A stretch of DNA of 64,000 nucleotides from Paenibacillus sp. PL91 (GTDB lineage Bacteria > Bacillota > Bacilli > Paenibacillales > Paenibacillaceae): NCBI RefSeq assembly GCF_012935325.2, contig NZ_JABBYG020000003.1, positions 186,001 to 250,000 on the forward strand. Reading direction: 5' to 3'. Numbering within the stretch: position 1 is the first letter of the stretch; every line of letters begins with the position of its first letter. Both the position numbers and the translations under genes were made by a program. The notes under the pieces were generated by a model that did no database searches, was not told where the DNA came from, and saw nothing but the letters and a program-made list of their open reading frames with translations. This document shows, in pieces, positions 8,402-17,620 of the stretch.

Positions 8402-9859
8402 TTATCGATTAAGAACCCACGTATCCTTGACTCCTCCGCCTTGTGAAGAATTGACTACAAGCGAACCTTCTGTCATTGCAACACGCGTTAAACCTCCCGG
8501 AATGACATGCGTCTCCTCCCCCATTAATGCAAAGGCTCGTAAATCAATATGACGAGGCGTCATGCCGCCATCAACCATAACCGGCGCACGCGAGAGCTTC
8601 ATCGTCGTTTGAGCGATGTAGCGTCCCGGCTCGCGCTTGATGGCTTCGGCAAACGCTTGAATCTCCTTCGAGGTTGCGCTAGGCCCAATCAGCATGCCGT
8701 AGCCGCCCGAGAGCGACGTCTCCTTCACAACGAGCTGATCCAAATGATCCAGCACATAATCGCGCTCGTCCTTGCGCGTCAAAATGTACGTAGGAACGTT
8801 GTGTAAAATAGGCTCTTCACCCAAATAGTAACGGATCATGTCTGGCACATAGGCGTATACCGCCTTATCGTCCGCAACACCTGTACCTGGCGCATTCGCA
8901 ATCGCAACATTCCCAGCGCGATAAGCATTCATAAGTCCCGGTACACCTAGGAAGGAATCCGGCTGGAACGCAAGCGGATCAAGAAAATCATCATCAATGC
9001 GTCGATAAATAACGTCAACCTGACGGAGTCCCCGCAAATCGCGCAAATATATTTTATGGTCTTTGTACACGAGATCTCTGCCTTCAACGAGGTGAATGCC
9101 CATTTGCTGTGCTAAAAAGGTATGTTCGTAGTAGGCGGAGTTGTAAGCGCCTGGCGTAAGCAATACGATTAACGGATCACGCTTGCCGTTAGGAGAAAGA
9201 GCGCGGAGCGAGCTTAAGAAGCAATTTAAGCTGCGGTCAATGCTTTGTACTGAACTGGATAAATATAAATCATGGAACAGCTCGCTCATTAACGTTCTGC
9301 CCTTAAAGAGGTAGGAAAAGCCGGAAGGGGATCGCAAATTATCCTCGAGCACGTAATAACGGCCCTTCTCGTCACGAATTAGATCAATGCCTGATGCTGT
9401 AATATATACACCGCCGGGAACATGTAGACCAGCCATTTCCGGACGAAAATAAGTATTCGAAACGATCATTCTCCGAGGTATGATGCCGTCTGCCACAATT
9501 CGTTGTCCATGATAAACATCATGAATAAAAGCGTTCAAAGCGCGAATCCGCTGCCTGACGCCGCGGTCGACGCCTTCCCATTCATGCTTAGGAATGACGC
9601 GGGGAATGTAATCGAAAGGGATCGTTCGCTCAAGAGGCTCATTATGCGCGCCGCTATAAAGCGTAAACGTAATGCCCTCCTCCATCATTCTTTGATTAAT
9701 CGCATTTTGACGGACAGCCAGCTCAGCCGGCTTCATCCTTCCAAATAAACGATGGACACTGTCATAGTGAGGCCGAACCGAAAGGTCCTTGTCGAACATT
9801 TCATCGTAAAAGGATTGAGAATCGTAAAATTGCGATTGCGACTGTTTGGCCGTCGACAT
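8402..9859 (-). CDS. Circularly permuted type 2 ATP-grasp protein
   Basis: A 485-residue protein matching the CP_ATPgrasp_2 (DUF404/DUF407) family, for example the stretches PFDYIPRVI, VYITASGIDLIRDEKGRYYVLEDNLRSPSG, NAPGTGVADDKAVYAYVPDMIRYY and a final SLVVNSSQGGG. Members are predicted carboxylate-amine ligases that activate a carboxylate with ATP. The start is ATG 9859 (MSTAKQ), preceded by GGAGGAGG; the upstream in-frame ATG is itself part of that site. It is the first gene of a three-gene operon with the alpha-E and transglutaminase-like proteins. Product unknown. Confidence 0.88.
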   Translation of the reverse strand: MSTAKQSQSQFYDSQSFYDEMFDKDLSVRPHYDSVHRLFGRMKPAELAVRQNAINQRMMEEGITFTLYSGAHNEPLERTIPFDYIPRVIPKHEWEGVDRGVRQRIRALNAFIHDVYHGQRIVADGIIPRRMIVSNTYFRPEMAGLHVPGGVYITASGIDLIRDEKGRYYVLEDNLRSPSGFSYLFKGRTLMSELFHDLYLSSSVQSIDRSLNCFLSSLRALSPNGKRDPLIVLLTPGAYNSAYYEHTFLAQQMGIHLVEGRDLVYKDHKIYLRDLRGLRQVDVIYRRIDDDFLDPLAFQPDSFLGVPGLMNAYRAGNVAIANAPGTGVADDKAVYAYVPDMIRYYLGEEPILHNVPTYILTRKDERDYVLDHLDQLVVKETSLSGGYGMLIGPSATSKEIQAFAEAIKREPGRYIAQTTMKLSRAPVMVDGGMTPRHIDLRAFALMGEETHVIPGGLTRVAMTEGSLVVNSSQGGGVKDTWVLNR

Positions 9860-10033
9860 GACAACCGCCTCCTCCATGATGGGCGCTGCACCATTTTGGT
9901 ACTAGCTTCGTGAACATCGGAGCAATTTCGTTATATGTATGTCAAAAAACTTAACATTTATAACGATATAGCCTTTTAATGTTAGGATTATCATACTAAA
10001 ATCCAAAATCCATGTCAACTTATATAACGCGAA

Positions 10034-10066
10034 AGCAGGAACCCTCGGATGGAGAGAATTCCTGCT
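10034..10066. terminator. Hairpin after the globin-coupled sensor gene
   Basis: Perfect arms AGCAGGAA and TTCCTGCT close a 17-nt loop. The T run is better on the plus strand than on the minus strand, so terminator strength for the minus-strand gene ending at 10088 is uncertain. Confidence 0.5.
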
Positions 10067-10087
10067 TTTTCTAGGCTGCGTTTTATT

Positions 10088-11092
10088 CTAGGATTGATTC
10101 AATTGCTGTAGATCCTTCGTTACCTTATCGACCATATGAACGAACGAAGCAAGCTCCTGCGAGCGGGCTGCTTGGTTACGCGCTTCGACCGATGTCACTT
10201 CAGATTCATGACGTACTGCGGAAAGCTTCTTGTCAATCTCTTCAAGCTTCGACTGTATCCCTTCGAGCGCATTGCGTGACGAGGCGGCAAGCTTGCGCAC
10301 CTCATTCGCGACTACCTCAAAGCCTCGGCCATGCTCTCCTGCTCTAGCCGCTTCGATCGCAGCATTAAGCCCAAGAAGATGAGTCTGATCGGATAATCCG
10401 CGAATTAATGTGCCCATTTCGTTTATGCCGTCAAGCTCCTCACGAAGCTCTCCTAATAATGTATGCGTCTTATCCTGAGATTGCGAGGTAGAAATTGCGG
10501 TAGCTGCAATCGATTGCGCACCCTCGTCCAATTCGAGCATTAACGAGGCAAGCTCCTGCACCGCACTTGTCACGGTGGACAGCATCTGGGAACGGTTGTC
10601 CGCGAGCTCCTGAATTTTATGCTGCTCATGCTCATTGTACGCTTCCAATACGAATTGCGAATCCAGATTAAACAATTTCGTCAGCGCGTGTACAACCTCC
10701 TTCCATCTCTCCGGAATCACTCGTTTAAGTACATCCATTGATATATCAAGATAGGTCATATATGTACCCAAGTACCAATCTGTCGTTAAACCAATCCTGG
10801 AATGGACAGCCCCAATCTTTATGCGGTTTTCAATATATGATTGGTCAATTACCCCTTCGGTAAGCGACATATAATACCACCGCTGCGTCTCCTTAAGCCG
10901 CTCAATGCTGCTTACTTTTGTAATAATCGCAAGCAATTCCGGCTGCTGGCCAACACTGTCATAAAACCGGTCTACTACTTCATCGACTACCTTCTCGAAG
11001 ATAGGTTTGCATTCAGCCATAACCTTTAAATCCTGTTCCGTAATTCCCGTGTAATCAAGCTGCTTCTTGCGTTCTGCATTTACATTAATCAA
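10088..11092 (-). CDS. Globin-coupled sensor, soluble HemAT-like chemotaxis protein
   Basis: Likely senses oxygen or another gas through haem and signals to the chemotaxis or a related pathway. The 334-residue protein has an N-terminal protoglobin domain (about 1-175) with the proximal haem ligand His97 in [10 protein letters not shown] short linker and a methyl-accepting-type signalling hairpin follow, whose tip [20 protein letters not shown] lies around residues 235-255. No membrane segment is present. It is about 100 residues shorter than B. subtilis HemAT (432), and the missing part is the coiled-coil arms that normally carry adaptation sites. It is monocistronic. Confidence 0.9.
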   Translation of the reverse strand: MINVNAERKKQLDYTGITEQDLKVMAECKPIFEKVVDEVVDRFYDSVGQQPELLAIITKVSSIERLKETQRWYYMSLTEGVIDQSYIENRIKIGAVHSRIGLTTDWYLGTYMTYLDISMDVLKRVIPERWKEVVHALTKLFNLDSQFVLEAYNEHEQHKIQELADNRSQMLSTVTSAVQELASLMLELDEGAQSIAATAISTSQSQDKTHTLLGELREELDGINEMGTLIRGLSDQTHLLGLNAAIEAARAGEHGRGFEVVANEVRKLAASSRNALEGIQSKLEEIDKKLSAVRHESEVTSVEARNQAARSQELASFVHMVDKVTKDLQQLNQS

Positions 11093-11201
11093 TTAGTCCG
11101 ACTCCTTCGGTGTATAGTAGAGCACTATCACCTATTATATCGGAAAACTTCCAAGAATCAGTATTAACATTTGAAATTCTTTTCAAACCTGGAAACAGTA
11201 C

Positions 11202-11232
11202 AGAAAAGCCGATAGACAGTTGTCTATCAGCT
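11202..11232 (-). terminator. Terminator of prkA
   Basis: An 11-bp stem (AGCTGATAGAC with GTCTATCGGCT, one G-T pair, 4-nt loop) is followed on the minus strand by TTTTCTG, 24 bp after the prkA stop. Confidence 0.75.
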
Positions 11233-11255
11233 TCTCCGATGCTCACACCGCTTTC

Positions 11256-13151
11256 TTAGCGGTTCAACAGGCTTCCGACATAACGCAGCAATTCATTCGA
11301 ACAAACCGGGCAATACGCATGCTCATCCATAAGCCGCTTGGTTACTTCGTTTATGCGCTTCAGCTGGCTCTCATCCGGCGTTTTTGTGGAGGTTGTAATT
11401 TTGACGATATCCTTCAAATCCGCGAACAGCTTCTTCTCTACCGCTTCCCGCAAACGTTCATGGCTCGTAAAATCGAACTTTTTCCCTTTTCGCGAATACG
11501 ACGATATGCGAATGAGTATCTCTTCGCGGAACGCTTTTTTCGCATTTTCGGAAACGCCGATTTGCTCCTCGATGGAACGCATAAGCCGCTCGTCTGGATC
11601 CATCTCTTCCCCGGTTAATGGATCCTTGATTTTGGCCCAGTTGCAATAAGATTCAATGTTATCCAAATAGTTTTCAAACAAGGTGCGGGCAGATTCCTCA
11701 TAGGAATATACAAATGCCTTTTGGATTTCCTTCTTCGCCAGCAGATCATATTCCTTACGCGCCACCGAAATGAAATTTAAGTATCGCTCGCGCTCTTCCT
11801 TCGTGATTGAAGGATGATGGTCCAGTCCCTCCTTAAGCGCACGCAGCACGTCAAGCGCATTAATGCATTGTGTGTCCTGCTTAATGAGCGCGCTGGAGAT
11901 CCGGTTAATGACATAGCGGGGATCAATGCCCGTCATGCCCTCTTCCAGGTACTCATTTTGCATCTCTTTCAAATCCGCTTCTTTAAAGCCTTCTACTTCC
12001 TCGCCGTCGTACATCCGCATCTTCTTCACCAAGTCCATGCCTTGCTTCTTCGTTTCCTTAAGCCTTGTCAGGATAGAGAAGATAGCAGCCGCACGCAGCG
12101 CATGAGGGGCAATATGGATATGGCGCATATCGCTTTGGGCGATGAGCTTCTTATATATCTTCTCTTCATCCGATACCCGCAAATTGTACGGAACCGGCAT
12201 GACGATCATTCTGGAATGCAGCGCCTCATTTTTCTTGTTGCTTATGAACGATTTGTACTCGGATTCATTCGTATGCGCAATAATAAGCTCATCGGCACTA
12301 ATTAAAGCGAAGCGTCCTGCCTTGAAGTTCCCCTCCTGCGTCAGCGAGAGCAGATTCCATAGAAACTTCTCGTCGCATTTGAGCATTTCCTGAAATTCCA
12401 TCAGTCCGCGATTCGCCTTGTTAAGCTCGCCGTCAAACCGATAAGCACGCGGATCGGATTCGGATCCGTACTCCGTTATGGTAGAGAAATCGATGCTTCC
12501 CGTAAGATCGGCGATATCCTGGGATTTCGGATCGGACGGACTGAATGTGCCAATGCCGACGCGGTTATCCTCGGAAATAAACACACGCTCAACAAACACA
12601 TTTTCAATGTCGCCGGCGTATTCCGTCTGAAGCCTCATTTGGCACGAGGGGCAAAGATTTCCTTCAATTCGAACACCGAGCTCTTTCTCAATATCAGGAC
12701 GAAGCTCATGGGGAATTAAGTGAAGCGGATCCTCATGCATCGGGCAGCCTTTAATCGCATAAACGGCTCCACGGTCGGTTCTGGAGAAGCGCTCAAGTCC
12801 TTTTTTGAGCATCGTAACAATGGTTGACTTGCCGCCGCTGACGGGGCCCATCAATAACAATATGCGTTTGCGCACCTCAAGCCTGCGAGCCGACGAATGG
12901 AAATACTCCTCAACCAGCTTCTCCACCGCACGATCCAGCCCAAAAATTTCTTGATCAAAAAATTTGTACTGCTTGTTGCCGCCAACGTCTTCCACCCCAT
13001 GAGATTCAATCATTTCATAAACGCGTGCATGTGCAGTCATGGCCGGGGACGGGTCCTTCCCGAGCAATTCAATGTAATCCTTGAATGTTCCTGTCCATGC
13101 AAGCTTCTCGCTCTCAGCCTGATACTCCGATATTCGCTTGAAAATGTCCAT
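11256..13151 (-). CDS. prkA: Serine protein kinase PrkA
   Basis: AAA+ domain protein with a C-terminal kinase-like domain, known in Bacillus to be involved in sporulation and recently described as an ATP-dependent protease-like factor. It is 631 residues from ATG 13151 (MDIFKRISEYQ), the usual family length, and preceded by GGGAGGAGG. The P-loop GPVSGGKST lies at 102-110, and CPMHEDPLHL with the LCPSCQ zinc-type pair follows. Upstream in-frame codons are not used. It lacks the yhbH and spoVR neighbours often seen in other genomes. Confidence 0.95.
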   Translation of the reverse strand: MDIFKRISEYQAESEKLAWTGTFKDYIELLGKDPSPAMTAHARVYEMIESHGVEDVGGNKQYKFFDQEIFGLDRAVEKLVEEYFHSSARRLEVRKRILLLMGPVSGGKSTIVTMLKKGLERFSRTDRGAVYAIKGCPMHEDPLHLIPHELRPDIEKELGVRIEGNLCPSCQMRLQTEYAGDIENVFVERVFISEDNRVGIGTFSPSDPKSQDIADLTGSIDFSTITEYGSESDPRAYRFDGELNKANRGLMEFQEMLKCDEKFLWNLLSLTQEGNFKAGRFALISADELIIAHTNESEYKSFISNKKNEALHSRMIVMPVPYNLRVSDEEKIYKKLIAQSDMRHIHIAPHALRAAAIFSILTRLKETKKQGMDLVKKMRMYDGEEVEGFKEADLKEMQNEYLEEGMTGIDPRYVINRISSALIKQDTQCINALDVLRALKEGLDHHPSITKEERERYLNFISVARKEYDLLAKKEIQKAFVYSYEESARTLFENYLDNIESYCNWAKIKDPLTGEEMDPDERLMRSIEEQIGVSENAKKAFREEILIRISSYSRKGKKFDFTSHERLREAVEKKLFADLKDIVKITTSTKTPDESQLKRINEVTKRLMDEHAYCPVCSNELLRYVGSLLNR

Positions 13152-13392
13152 ACCGTGCCTCCTCCCATCGCTTCCGCATTCCACTATTCGTTCTACGCCC
13201 GGGATTTGTCTCTAGACGCTCTATCGAGTGGTGCCAACTTTTATTGAGGTATTAATATTCCTATGCTTATTCGGGGAGATAATTGCACACTATTTTTGTC
13301 CTTCATCCATCAAAATACGACAAGCTCGCAAAATCCTTTGCTATAATGGAGTCAAATGCATCGATTGGAACCAGCAGGGAGGAGAAACAAAC

Positions 13393-14118
13393 GTGGCTGT
13401 TGCACGCGAAGAAGAGCTCTACATTCCTATAAAAAAGTATTACGAGCGGCTTGGCTATATGGTAAAAAGCGAGGTGCTTCATTGCGACTTGGTCGCCATT
13501 CATCCAGATACCGAACACACGATAATTGTCGAAATGAAAAAAACGTTCAACCTCGCCTTGCTTCTGCAAGGGGTTGAACGCCTTCGTTTAAATAGCCATG
13601 TCGTGCTGGCCGTTGAACGGAACCGCAAGAAAAGCGGCGCCCACAATCAGCGCTTTGGTGATTTGACCGAGCTTTGCCGCATGCTCGGCATTGGTTTTAT
13701 GACGGTTACCTTCTATAAAACAAAGCCGCCTGTCATCGAGTTTCTATGCCAGCCAGGCGATCCGCCTCAGCGCGGCGCAAGGCGCAAGAAGCAAGCGCAG
13801 CTCCTGAATGAATTCAGGGAGCGCAGCGGCGATTATAACGTCGGCGGCAGCACTGGACGCAAGCTTGTGACTGCTTATCGCGAGAAGGCGCTGCGCTGCG
13901 CCTACGCGCTTCATACTTCTGGCCCCTTAGCTCCGCGAGAGGTGGCAGCAATTACGGGCTATGGACGCAGCGGCGAGACGCTGCGCAGCAATTATTACGG
14001 CTGGTTTGACCGCATCGAGCGAGGCAAATACAGCCTTCGCCCGGAAGGCGCGGCCGCATTATCCGAATACAGCAATGTTATTGCAGAATGGGCAGCCTCG
14101 GTCAGCTCCGCGCCGTAA
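13393..14118 (+). CDS. DUF2161 family protein, putative PD-(D/E)XK phosphodiesterase
   Basis: A 241-residue protein started at GTG 13393 behind GGGAGGAG. Its N-terminal half fits a PD-(D/E)XK nuclease fold: Asp32 in CDLVAI followed by Glu47 and Lys49 in VEMKK. The C-terminal half looks like a winged-helix segment (REVAAITGYGRSGETLRSN). No clear operon partner. Its 3' end overlaps the convergent aminotransferase gene by 17 bp. An open frame reaches back to 13228, but the extension lacks a ribosome binding site. The actual substrate is unknown. Confidence 0.8.
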   Translation: MAVAREEELYIPIKKYYERLGYMVKSEVLHCDLVAIHPDTEHTIIVEMKKTFNLALLLQGVERLRLNSHVVLAVERNRKKSGAHNQRFGDLTELCRMLGIGFMTVTFYKTKPPVIEFLCQPGDPPQRGARRKKQAQLLNEFRERSGDYNVGGSTGRKLVTAYREKALRCAYALHTSGPLAPREVAAITGYGRSGETLRSNYYGWFDRIERGKYSLRPEGAAALSEYSNVIAEWAASVSSAP

Positions 14119-15298
14119 ATTCCCCGAGCGCCTCAACAAAGCGTTCAACCCCTTGCATGGTGCGAGCTCCCGTATTGTACGTATAATTCAGTCTAGCGGT
14201 GTTGCGCTGTGGATGGTCGGCATAGAACGAGCTGCCCGGCACGAACGCAACACCCTTCTGAACCGCACAACGTAGGAGAGCTTCCGCATCGAGCCCGTCA
14301 GGCAGCTCAAGCCACAGGAACATGCCGCCTTTCGGCTTCACCCACGTGACATCCTTTAATGCTTGCCGCTTCAGAAGCTCATGCATTTCAAGCATCCGCT
14401 CGCCGTAGGATTTGGAAATAAGCCTTATATGATCATCAAGATTAAAGCCTTTGAGCAGCTGGCTCAAAATTTGCTGATCCATCGTGCTTGAATGAAGGTC
14501 AGCTGCTTGCTTGGCTTTAGCCACCATCCCAATTACACTGCTATCCCCGATTGCCCAGCCCGTTCGAAGCGCAGGCGCTACCGTTTTGGAGAACGTGCTC
14601 GTATAGAAAACGGCTCCACGCTCGATTTGCCCTTCAAGTGAAAGCAGCGTCGGAAACTGCTCGCTTTCATCGAATTTAATATCCCCATAGGGGTCATCTT
14701 CAATAATCGGCATTTGATAATGCTTGCAAAGAGCGAGCAGCTTCTTCCTTCTCTCCAAGCTCCAGACACGGCCAGTCGGATTTCCGAAGGTCGGAACCGC
14801 ATACAGCAGCTTCGGACGATGCTCGCGAATCAGACGCTCCGCATCCTCAGGAATAATGCCATGCTCGTCGCTCTCCGCCGCTATTACCTTCAAGCCGTGC
14901 AGCGCAAACACTTGCAGGCTGGCTAGGTAAGTGGGCTTCTCGACCAATATCGCATCCCCTGGCTCCGTCAGCACTCCGACCAGCAAATCAATCGCTTGCT
15001 GCGAGCCAGTCGTCAAAATCATTTGTTCTGGGCTTGCATTCATTTGCTTGGCTGCCATACGCTCGCAAAGCTGCACGCGCAGCGGCAAATACCCTTCCGT
15101 CAACCCGTATTGCAAAGCGCTCGGCCCTGCCGCAAATACACGGTCAGCCGCTTCACGCACCGCTTGTACCGGGAATAGCTCCTCTGCGGGAAGGCCTCCG
15201 GCAAACGAAATCATATCCTTTCCTTGTGTCAGCTTCAATATATCTCTTACCGCTGACGATTTTAACTGCGACACTCTGGATGAAAATCGATAATTCAT
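14102..15298 (-). CDS. PLP-dependent aminotransferase, class I/II (2-aminoadipate transaminase-like)
   Basis: A 398-residue fold-type I aminotransferase. It shows the MISFAGGLPAEELFP N-terminus, GSQQAIDLL, the NPTGR motif near residue 173, DDPYGD near 201, and the Schiff-base Lys238 in TSTFSKTVAPALR. This set fits the LysN/MocR-derived group annotated as 2-aminoadipate or valine-pyruvate type transaminases. The amino-group donor cannot be deduced. ATG 15298 is behind GAGGAGG. It converges on, and slightly overlaps, the DUF2161 gene. Confidence 0.88.
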   Translation of the reverse strand: MNYRFSSRVSQLKSSAVRDILKLTQGKDMISFAGGLPAEELFPVQAVREAADRVFAAGPSALQYGLTEGYLPLRVQLCERMAAKQMNASPEQMILTTGSQQAIDLLVGVLTEPGDAILVEKPTYLASLQVFALHGLKVIAAESDEHGIIPEDAERLIREHRPKLLYAVPTFGNPTGRVWSLERRKKLLALCKHYQMPIIEDDPYGDIKFDESEQFPTLLSLEGQIERGAVFYTSTFSKTVAPALRTGWAIGDSSVIGMVAKAKQAADLHSSTMDQQILSQLLKGFNLDDHIRLISKSYGERMLEMHELLKRQALKDVTWVKPKGGMFLWLELPDGLDAEALLRCAVQKGVAFVPGSSFYADHPQRNTARLNYTYNTGARTMQGVERFVEALGEFTARS

Positions 15299-15438
15299 AT
15301 GCTATGCTCCTCCTCGCAAGCTTAATGGCTTGCTATGCTCATACTCTCTATGTTAACAATGTGTTCACAACTTTTAAAGTTTTCTTTTTTGCTGACGTTG
15401 GTTATAATAAAGAAAGCATACTTGGAGGTGTCCCACAG

Positions 15439-15531
15439 ATGAACTTTATTATTGTCATGACTGTGTTCGCATTGTTCATTACGGCGATGCTGACCAGCTC
15501 CTACAACGAAGACAAAACAAAAGGGCTATAA
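15439..15531 (+). CDS. 30-residue single-span membrane peptide
   Basis: ATG 15439 with an excellent GGAGGTG site 8 bp upstream opens a 30-codon frame. It encodes a hydrophobic stretch (MNFIIVMTVFALFITAML) followed by a charged tail rich in Asp, Glu and Lys. A TATAAT box at 15403-15408 and a strong hairpin at 15563-15599 bracket it, so it looks like a free-standing small gene. I recognise no family. Other possibilities are a toxin-like peptide or a small membrane-protein regulator. Confidence 0.6.
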   Translation: MNFIIVMTVFALFITAMLTSSYNEDKTKGL

Positions 15532-15562
15532 GCTGACTCGTATCAGCTTGTGCCATGCGTTT

Positions 15563-15599
15563 ACGAACGGGCGCCAAGCATTTGCTGGCGCCCGTTCGT
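15563..15599 (+). terminator. Strong hairpin after the 30-residue peptide gene
   Basis: Perfect 14-bp arms ACGAACGGGCGCCA and TGGCGCCCGTTCGT enclose 9 nt. The T run after it is short (TTTCG), so it may act as a terminator or an RNA-stabilising end. Confidence 0.6.
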
Positions 15600-15606
15600 T
15601 TCGCGG

Positions 15607-15641
15607 TAAGGGGGTGTAAGCTTAAAGCTTACACCCCCTTA
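15607..15641. repeat. Perfect 16-bp inverted repeat with 3-nt centre
   Basis: TAAGGGGGTGTAAGCT, TAA, AGCTTACACCCCCTTA. It is symmetric on both strands and stands between the preceding and following hairpins. No T run follows on either strand. It may be an operator, a decayed terminator or a repetitive palindromic element. Confidence 0.7.
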
Positions 15642-15651
15642 CGCTTTTCAA

Positions 15652-15704
15652 ACAAAAAATGAAGCTTCCCGATGAGCGCTGGCGCTCTATGAGGGAAGCT
15701 TCAT
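15652..15704 (-). terminator. Terminator of the abrB-like gene
   Basis: A two-part stem: outer arms ATGAAGCTTCCC and GGGAAGCTTCAT, inner arms GAGCGC and GCGCTC. On the minus strand it is followed by TTTTTTG, 30 bp after the abrB stop codon. Confidence 0.85.
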
Positions 15705-15733
15705 TCCGTTAAAATAGCAGGATATCACGCTTA

Positions 15734-15982
15734 TTAGCGCTGTATCTCTGCCATTTCCTCCATACATACGCCACATACGTAGCGGTCCTTGAAGTCACGA
15801 ACCTCAACCATAGATCCGCAAAATACACATTTAGGACGGTACCGCTCCAAAATGATATGGTCACCTTGGACAAAAATTTCAACGGGATCGCCCTCGTTCA
15901 TAAGATAACGTTTGCGCAGTGATTTTGGAAGTACAATACGGCCGAGTTGATCCACTTTTCTAACTACACCTGCTGGTTTCAT
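15734..15982 (-). CDS. AbrB-family transition-state regulator with C-terminal zinc ribbon
   Basis: An 82-residue DNA-binding protein. Residues 1-50 form the swapped-hairpin SpoVT/AbrB domain (MKPAGVVRKVDQLGRIVLPK). Residues 52-73 carry two Cys pairs (52/55 and 70/73) suited to bind zinc, replacing the usual AbrB C-terminal dimer domain. ATG 15982 is preferred over a GTG three codons earlier because GAGGTG lies at the proper distance. It probably controls post-exponential genes. Single gene with its own terminator. Confidence 0.9.
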   Translation of the reverse strand: MKPAGVVRKVDQLGRIVLPKSLRKRYLMNEGDPVEIFVQGDHIILERYRPKCVFCGSMVEVRDFKDRYVCGVCMEEMAEIQR

Positions 15983-16159
15983 CACTTTCACCTCTTCTGT
16001 GTCTGGTTTCGCAAGCTATTTCTGAGAAACCTCTGCGTTATAGTTTTTCGATGGGCCAACAGTATTTCCTTCCTTAATCAATAATTCCTTAATATCCTGC
16101 AAATAATCTCATATTATCAGCAAATAAAATCCATATATTGATAAAAAAGTTAACTATTT

Positions 16160-16624
16160 TTACTCAAGTCCAAGAAAATGATTTTGCCTGAGCGCCTCAT
16201 ATACAATAATTGCAGCAGAATTGGACAAATTTAGTGAGCGCACCGTATCCGTCATCGGCATCTTAATGCAGTTGTCCATATTCGCATCAATCAGCTCCTG
16301 CGGCAGTCCTTTCGTCTCTTTGCCAAATACGAAGAAATCGCCATCCTGGTACTCGAATTGGGAATACAGCTTGCGCGCTTTCGTGCTCGCATAAAAAAAA
16401 CGGCCTTGCGGATATTTCGCAAGTACCTCATCGAAGGAATCGTGGTACTCAATATGAACCGAATGCCAATAATCTAGACCCGCCCGCTTTAAGGTTCGAT
16501 CATCCGTATCAAAGCCAAGCGGTCTAACTAAATGCAAAATGGTGCCCGTAGCGGCACAAGTACGTGAAATGTTGCCCGTGTTAGCCGGAATCTCCGGCTC
16601 TACCAATACGATATGAAATGCCAT
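16160..16624 (-). CDS. trmL: tRNA (cytidine(34)-2'-O)-methyltransferase
   Basis: SPOUT-class RNA methyltransferase that methylates the wobble 2'-O of tRNA-Leu isoacceptors. The 154-residue protein shows motif 1 PEIPANTGNISRTCAATG, motif 2 FVFGKETKGLP and motif 3 MPMTDTVRSLNLSNSAAIIVYEALRQ, all typical of TrmL/CspR. ATG 16624 (MAFHIVLVEPE) has GAGAGGAG upstream. It is divergent from the following response regulator. Confidence 0.95.
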   Translation of the reverse strand: MAFHIVLVEPEIPANTGNISRTCAATGTILHLVRPLGFDTDDRTLKRAGLDYWHSVHIEYHDSFDEVLAKYPQGRFFYASTKARKLYSQFEYQDGDFFVFGKETKGLPQELIDANMDNCIKMPMTDTVRSLNLSNSAAIIVYEALRQNHFLGLE

Positions 16625-16772
16625 GCTCTGTTTCTCTCCTCTCAATTTGCCAACAATTCTCGAAAATGCACAATATTTTTACACCCACTTTACGTACCGT
16701 TAATCTCAAGCATAATTTCTACCTTCATAATAAGTACCATAATAGGCGGAACACATGAAGGAGAGCTGAACC

Positions 16773-17495
16773 ATGCGAAAAAAGATTTTGGTCGTGGATG
16801 ACGAGCCATCCATTTCGATGTTGATTGAATTTAATTTAAAGCTGGCAGGCTATGATGTACGTTGCGTAGGTGACGGTGAAGCCGTTTTTGAAATGTTAAA
16901 GCCATTTCGTCCCGACTTAATTGTACTTGACCTCATGCTGCCAAAAATGGACGGAATTCAAGTTTGCCGTGAGCTGCGCAAGCAAAGCAACGCAGTACCA
17001 ATCGTTATGCTCACCGCGCTTCAAGACGTAACCGACAAAATAGCCGGACTCGATAACGGCGCCGATGATTATATGACGAAGCCTTTTAGTCCGCAAGAGC
17101 TTGTGTCCCGCATTCAAGCTATTTTCCGCCGCGTTCAATCGCTGCCCGGCACAACAGATGACACCGCCTTCGATATCGGGCGTTTGAACGTCCGGGTCGA
17201 GCAGCGTGAAGTATTCATCGACGGCAAGCCCGTCGAGCTTACACCGAAGGAATTCGAGCTACTATTGTTCCTCTGTCGTCACAAAGGAAAAGTACTCAGC
17301 CGCCAGCAGCTGCTGCACGGCGTTTGGGATTATCATTTCCTCGGCGATACGCGAATCGTCGATGTGCATATCAGCCATTTGCGCGACAAAATCGAGAAAA
17401 ATGCACGTACGCCTGAATACATTATGACCGTTCGCAATGTCGGCTATAAGCTGAATGGTCCACATGTTACTGAGAATTCAGTCGCTCAAGCGTAA
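16773..17495 (+). CDS. OmpR/PhoB-family response regulator without an adjacent kinase
   Basis: A 240-residue two-domain regulator: receiver with acidic pocket DDE (9-11), phosphoacceptor Asp53 in LDLMLP and Lys in TKPF near 103; then a winged-helix DNA-binding domain (about 135-230) with VELTPKEFELL and VDVHISHLRDKI. ATG 16773 follows AAGGAG. No histidine kinase is encoded on either side, so its partner lies elsewhere or it is an orphan. It is similar to PhoP/YycF-type regulators, but the target cannot be named. Confidence 0.9.
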   Translation: MRKKILVVDDEPSISMLIEFNLKLAGYDVRCVGDGEAVFEMLKPFRPDLIVLDLMLPKMDGIQVCRELRKQSNAVPIVMLTALQDVTDKIAGLDNGADDYMTKPFSPQELVSRIQAIFRRVQSLPGTTDDTAFDIGRLNVRVEQREVFIDGKPVELTPKEFELLLFLCRHKGKVLSRQQLLHGVWDYHFLGDTRIVDVHISHLRDKIEKNARTPEYIMTVRNVGYKLNGPHVTENSVAQA

Positions 17496-17536
17496 AAAGC
17501 AGAATTCCTCATTACCGAGTGGTATAATAGCAACCG

Positions 17537-17582
17537 AAAAACCGCCCTGCACTTCTTTTCAGAAGGAGAGGGCGGTTTTTTT
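17537..17582. terminator. Bidirectional terminator between the response regulator and serC
   Basis: Arms AAAAACCGCCCT and AGGGCGGTTTTT with a T7 run on the plus strand and an equivalent T run on the minus strand. It ends both the plus-strand response regulator and the minus-strand serC. Confidence 0.85.
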
Positions 17583-17620
17583 GTCCCCTAGCTATGCCGT
17601 TATTAACGACGAAGCAGTTA

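Noticed and set aside
13228..13392. N-terminal extension of the DUF2161 frame
   Set aside because: The extension is hydrophobic and poorly conserved in style, and the GTG at 13393 has a perfect ribosome binding site.
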